A stretch of 23,817 nucleotides of DNA from CBDUVZ01 sp965370805. GTDB lineage: Bacteria > Hydrothermota > Tepidihabitantia > Tepidihabitantales > Tepidihabitantaceae. The stretch is from the NCBI GenBank assembly GCA_965370805.1, contig CBDUVZ010000037.1:1-23817 (forward strand), in the 5' to 3' direction. Shown here piece after piece: positions 20,978 through 23,817 of this stretch. Each line of letters starts with the position of its first letter. Within the stretch, counting starts at the first letter, position 1. A program made the translations under genes and the position numbers. The notes under the pieces are model-generated. The model searched no databases, was not told where the DNA came from, and worked only from the letters and a program-made list of their open reading frames with translations.

Positions 20978-23089
20978 ATGAAAAAGACTTTTCGTTTCCC
21001 GAAAGTTCTTGTCTGCGGTCGGACGACCGGGTTCTTACTGATTCTAGCTGCCATGTTCGGTGGTCCTTTGCTTGCGCAGCCGAATTGGATTCAAGCTTCA
21101 GGTTCGGCTCCGTGGCCAGGAAGGCATGAGCACACTTCGGTAGTCTTTAACAACAAGATGTGGGTGCTTGGGGGCTCACACAACGACGTCTGGTATTCTA
21201 CAGACGGGGAGATTTGGACAAGGACAACGCGTTCGGCCGGATGGTCAACAAGGTCTGGCCACACCTCAGTGACATTCAACAACAAAATATGGGTGCTCGG
21301 GGGATATGATGGTGACTATAAGAGCGATGTTTGGTATTCTACGGATGGGGCTGATTGGACCAGGGCTACTCGGACGTCCGAATGGTGGGAGAGGTCTGGC
21401 CACACTTCGGTAGTCTTCGACAACAAGATGTGGGTGATTGGTGGCTGTGATGGTGAGGATGACTACAACGATGTCTGGTATTCTACTGACGGGGTGAACT
21501 GGACTTGCGCAACGGATTCGGCAGGATGGTCGCCAAGGTCCGGCCACACTTCAGTTGTCTTTGACGACAAGATGTGGGTGCTTGGGGGGTGTGGGTATTA
21601 TAGTGGCGGATACTATAACGATGTTTGGTATTCAACCGACGGTGTACGCTGGATACGGGCAACAGGAGCAGCCGAATGGCGGATAAGGACTAGGCATACT
21701 TCGGTTGTTGTTGATGGCGAAATGTGGGTACTGGGAGGAAGAGGCCACTCGTCCTCCTCCTACTACGACGATGTCTGGCATTCTACAGACGGGGAGAACT
21801 GGACTTGTGCAACGGATTCGGCAGGATGGTCACCAAGGTCTGGTCACACTTCGGTAGCATATGGCGGCAGGATGTGGGTGCTTGGAGGATACGACCACTA
21901 TAAATACTATAACGATGTCTGGTATTCAACCGACGGAGCAAGCTGGGCAAGAGCAATGACCCCAACCGGATGGTCGGAAAGGTATAGACACACTTCGGTT
22001 GTTTACGACAACAAGATGTGGGTGCTCGGTGGATATGATGGTGACAATAAGAGCGACGTCTGGTATTCTCCGGATGGAAAGAACTGGTCATGTGCGACAG
22101 ACCGGGCTCGATGGCCAGGAAGGTATAGCCACACTTCGGTTGTTTTCGACAACAAGATGTGGGTGCTTGGGGGCTCATACTACAACGACGTCTGGTATTC
22201 TGCCGACGGTGAGAACTGGTCGAGGGCCACAGATTCAGCAGGTTGGTCGCCAAGGTCCGGCCACACTTCGGTTGTCTTCGACGGCAAGATGTGGGTGATT
22301 GGTGGCGACGATATCGACATCTGGCATTCCTCTGATGGCGTGAACTGGACGAGGGCCACCGACTCGGTACCTTGGTCGCCAAGGTCAGGCTACGCTCTTA
22401 CCGTCTTCGACAACAAAATGTGGGTGACCGGCGGATACAAGTGTAGTACCAGTACCTATCTGAACGATGTCTGGTTTTCGACCGACGGTGTGAACTGGAC
22501 TTGTGCAACTGCTTCTGCCGGATGGGCACCAAGGGACGGTCACGCTTCGGCTGTCTTCCAGAATAGAATATGCGTGCTCGGGGGAGCTGTCACATACCAC
22601 ACAAACTTGAACGATGTGTGGTACACTGCGGACGGGGTGAATTGGGCACAGTCGCTGCCTTCGCCCGGGTGGGTAGAACGCTATAACCACACGACGGTCG
22701 ACTTCAATGACAGAATCTGGGTGCTCGGAGGATACGGCTACCAGCGGTGGAACGATGTCTGGTATTCGAACACCGTCATCGGCATCGAGGAGGAGGGACC
22801 ACCCGGACCGGGCGCACGGCTGTCCGGGCGCGCGCATCCGAATCCGTTCAGGGCCAACACAGTGATTCGATATGCTCCCACCAGTACCGGCAGGTCGAGA
22901 TTGAGCATCTGGAACGCGGCCGGGCAAGAAGTGCGGTCGCTACTTGGTACGGGGCGAAGAACCGGGCACTGCGTGGTTCGCTGGGACGGTAGGGACGACA
23001 CAGGGAGTGTACTTCCGGCAGGCGCCTATTTCCTGCGGTTGGAAGCAGGGACTGGGACGATATCAGAGAAGCTAGTGAAGCTGGAGTAG
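20978..23089 (+). CDS. Secreted Kelch-like repeat protein with C-terminal sorting domain
   Basis: A 703-residue exported protein. Residues 1 to about 33 are a signal peptide (KK, then a hydrophobic core, cleavage near LLA-QPNW). Residues 35-600 hold twelve repeats of 43-50 residues, each with the core HTSVVFDNKMWVLGG, a variable loop, then DVWYSTDGxxW and a Pro/Arg turn. These are Kelch-like beta-propeller blades; twelve blades would make two six-bladed propellers. Residues about 604-703 form a FlgD/Por-type sorting domain with HPNPF near 620, VRWDGRDDTGSVLPAGAYF and a final EKLVKLE, as in type IX secretion cargo. The ATG follows a good AAAGGAG site. Codon use is less GC-rich than in the rest of the window. 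Ligand and function are unknown; adhesion or surface display is inference. Confidence 0.88.
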   Translation: MKKTFRFPKVLVCGRTTGFLLILAAMFGGPLLAQPNWIQASGSAPWPGRHEHTSVVFNNKMWVLGGSHNDVWYSTDGEIWTRTTRSAGWSTRSGHTSVTFNNKIWVLGGYDGDYKSDVWYSTDGADWTRATRTSEWWERSGHTSVVFDNKMWVIGGCDGEDDYNDVWYSTDGVNWTCATDSAGWSPRSGHTSVVFDDKMWVLGGCGYYSGGYYNDVWYSTDGVRWIRATGAAEWRIRTRHTSVVVDGEMWVLGGRGHSSSSYYDDVWHSTDGENWTCATDSAGWSPRSGHTSVAYGGRMWVLGGYDHYKYYNDVWYSTDGASWARAMTPTGWSERYRHTSVVYDNKMWVLGGYDGDNKSDVWYSPDGKNWSCATDRARWPGRYSHTSVVFDNKMWVLGGSYYNDVWYSADGENWSRATDSAGWSPRSGHTSVVFDGKMWVIGGDDIDIWHSSDGVNWTRATDSVPWSPRSGYALTVFDNKMWVTGGYKCSTSTYLNDVWFSTDGVNWTCATASAGWAPRDGHASAVFQNRICVLGGAVTYHTNLNDVWYTADGVNWAQSLPSPGWVERYNHTTVDFNDRIWVLGGYGYQRWNDVWYSNTVIGIEEEGPPGPGARLSGRAHPNPFRANTVIRYAPTSTGRSRLSIWNAAGQEVRSLLGTGRRTGHCVVRWDGRDDTGSVLPAGAYFLRLEAGTGTISEKLVKLE

Positions 23090-23107
23090 GGAGTTGAGGA
23101 GGACATG

Positions 23108-23817
23108 ATGCAAAGGGAATTCCGTTGTCGAGCGTCCACGGTCTGCGGCCGGATCTATATGCTGTCTTTTGCCCTGGCTATTGGACTGGCACTGGTCGGC
23201 TCCTCACTCGCGCAGCCGAATTGGATTCAATCTTCAGGTTCGGCTCCGTGGCCAGGAAGGTATGAGCACACTTCGGTCGTATATGACGGCAAGATGTGGG
23301 TGCTCGGTGGCAAATACGAGTACTCCTACTACGATGACGTCTGGTATTCTACCGACGGGGAGGTTTGGACAAGGACAACGCGTGCCGCGGAGTGGTCAGC
23401 AAGGGCCGGTCACACTTCGGTAGTCTTTGACAATAAGATATGGGTGCTCGGAGGATACGACGGCGACTGCAAGAGCGACGTCTGGTATTCCACGGATGGA
23501 GTCGACTGGACCAGGGCTACTCGGACGGCTGAATGGTGGGAAAGGTCTGGCCACACTTCGGTTGTGTTCGACAACAAGATGTGGGTGATTGGTGGTTATG
23601 ATGGTGAGAATTACTATAACGATGTCTGGTATTCTACTGACGGGGTGAACTGGACTTGCGCAACAGACTCAGCCGACTGGGCACCAAGGCACGGTCATAC
23701 CTCAGTGGTTTTTGACAACAAGATATGGGTGCTCGGGGGGTATGGTAGTGGCGAATACTACTATGGCTCTTCGTGGATTCGTGTGGGTGGATGGAAGTAT
23801 CTGGCTGCATGTAACCT
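23108..23817 (+). CDS. Second Kelch-like repeat protein, partial (runs off the window)
   Basis: A paralogue of the preceding gene, starting 18 bases after its stop. AGGAGG at 23097-23102 favours the ATG at 23108 over the ATG at 23105. The frame stays open to the window edge. A signal peptide (MLSFALAIGLALVGSSLA) is followed by QPNWIQSSGSAPWPGR, nearly identical to the first protein. Units 1 to 3 align in order with units 1 to 3 of the first protein, including the WWERSG turn. In unit 4, after WVLGGYGSGEYYY, the last 50-60 bases stop matching the expected NDVWYSTDG, either through real divergence or through poor sequence near a contig end. Confidence 0.8.
   Translation, partial: MQREFRCRASTVCGRIYMLSFALAIGLALVGSSLAQPNWIQSSGSAPWPGRYEHTSVVYDGKMWVLGGKYEYSYYDDVWYSTDGEVWTRTTRAAEWSARAGHTSVVFDNKIWVLGGYDGDCKSDVWYSTDGVDWTRATRTAEWWERSGHTSVVFDNKMWVIGGYDGENYYNDVWYSTDGVNWTCATDSADWAPRHGHTSVVFDNKIWVLGGYGSGEYYYGSSWIRVGGWKYLAACN

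Noticed and set aside
21100..22780. Regular DNA repeats possibly marking a CRISPR or minisatellite
   Set aside because: Explained by twelve Kelch-like protein repeats in one open frame, with variable loops between conserved cores.

Overview
The window is a GC-rich bacterial chromosome fragment with tightly packed genes; most neighbouring genes overlap or lie within 35 bp of each other. Gene content points to a diderm bacterium: ftsEX next to an EnvC-like activator, several nucleotide-sugar enzymes, and a Por/FlgD-type C-terminal sorting domain on a secreted protein. An uncultured FCB-adjacent lineage such as candidate division WOR-3 would fit, but this is inference from gene content and style. 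No rRNA or tRNA is visible.

Layout. (1) 293-6026, plus strand: rpsP, khpA, trmD, rplS, rnhB, yraN, comM and a UDP-sugar 6-dehydrogenase; rimM is missing from its usual place. (2) 6027-10360, minus strand, transcribed right to left: type I glutamine synthetase, phosphate acyltransferase (Ptb family), RidA, a secreted TPR protein and a HycI-like hydrogenase maturation protease. (3) 10556-11926: a second, divergently transcribed glutamine synthetase. (4) 12228-19912, plus strand: UDP-glucose dehydrogenase, UDP-glucuronate decarboxylase, a Gfo/Idh/MocA oxidoreductase, a family 2 glycosyltransferase, then ftsE, ftsX, a catalytically degenerate EnvC-like factor and DNA polymerase III delta prime. 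(5) 19913-20977: over 1 kb without a convincing gene, holding a strictly in-register 21 x 12-bp tandem array, a good sigma-70-like promoter and a strongly foldable leader. (6) 20978-end: two tandem secreted Kelch-repeat proteins, the second cut by the window edge.

The most unusual signal is a family of dispersed composite repeats built from 7-bp words of the form NNATTCG (GCCATTC, GGCATTC, GCACTTC and so on), sometimes joined to other word families (AACCACGGATGAACACAGATGG-like, AACACCAAGGCAC, TCTGACTTCTGC). They lie between genes and also in frame inside three conserved genes (hydrogenase protease, glutamine synthetase, Gfo/Idh oxidoreductase). At another site they supply the stop codon of ridA and the start codon of the TPR gene. 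Because 7 is coprime to 3, a run of one 7-mer reads the same cyclic codons in all three frames, and the common words contain no stop in either orientation. The repeat is therefore open in all six frames. Stop-bearing variants (GTCATTC, GTAATTC) were seen only in the intergenic copies. This resembles in logic, but not in sequence, the coding-tolerant palindromic elements of Rickettsia.

Second theme: several upstream regions carry TTGACA-like boxes with a constant 16-bp spacer. At ugd, and possibly glnA-1, the start codon lies 6 nt after the -10 box, which predicts leaderless mRNAs.
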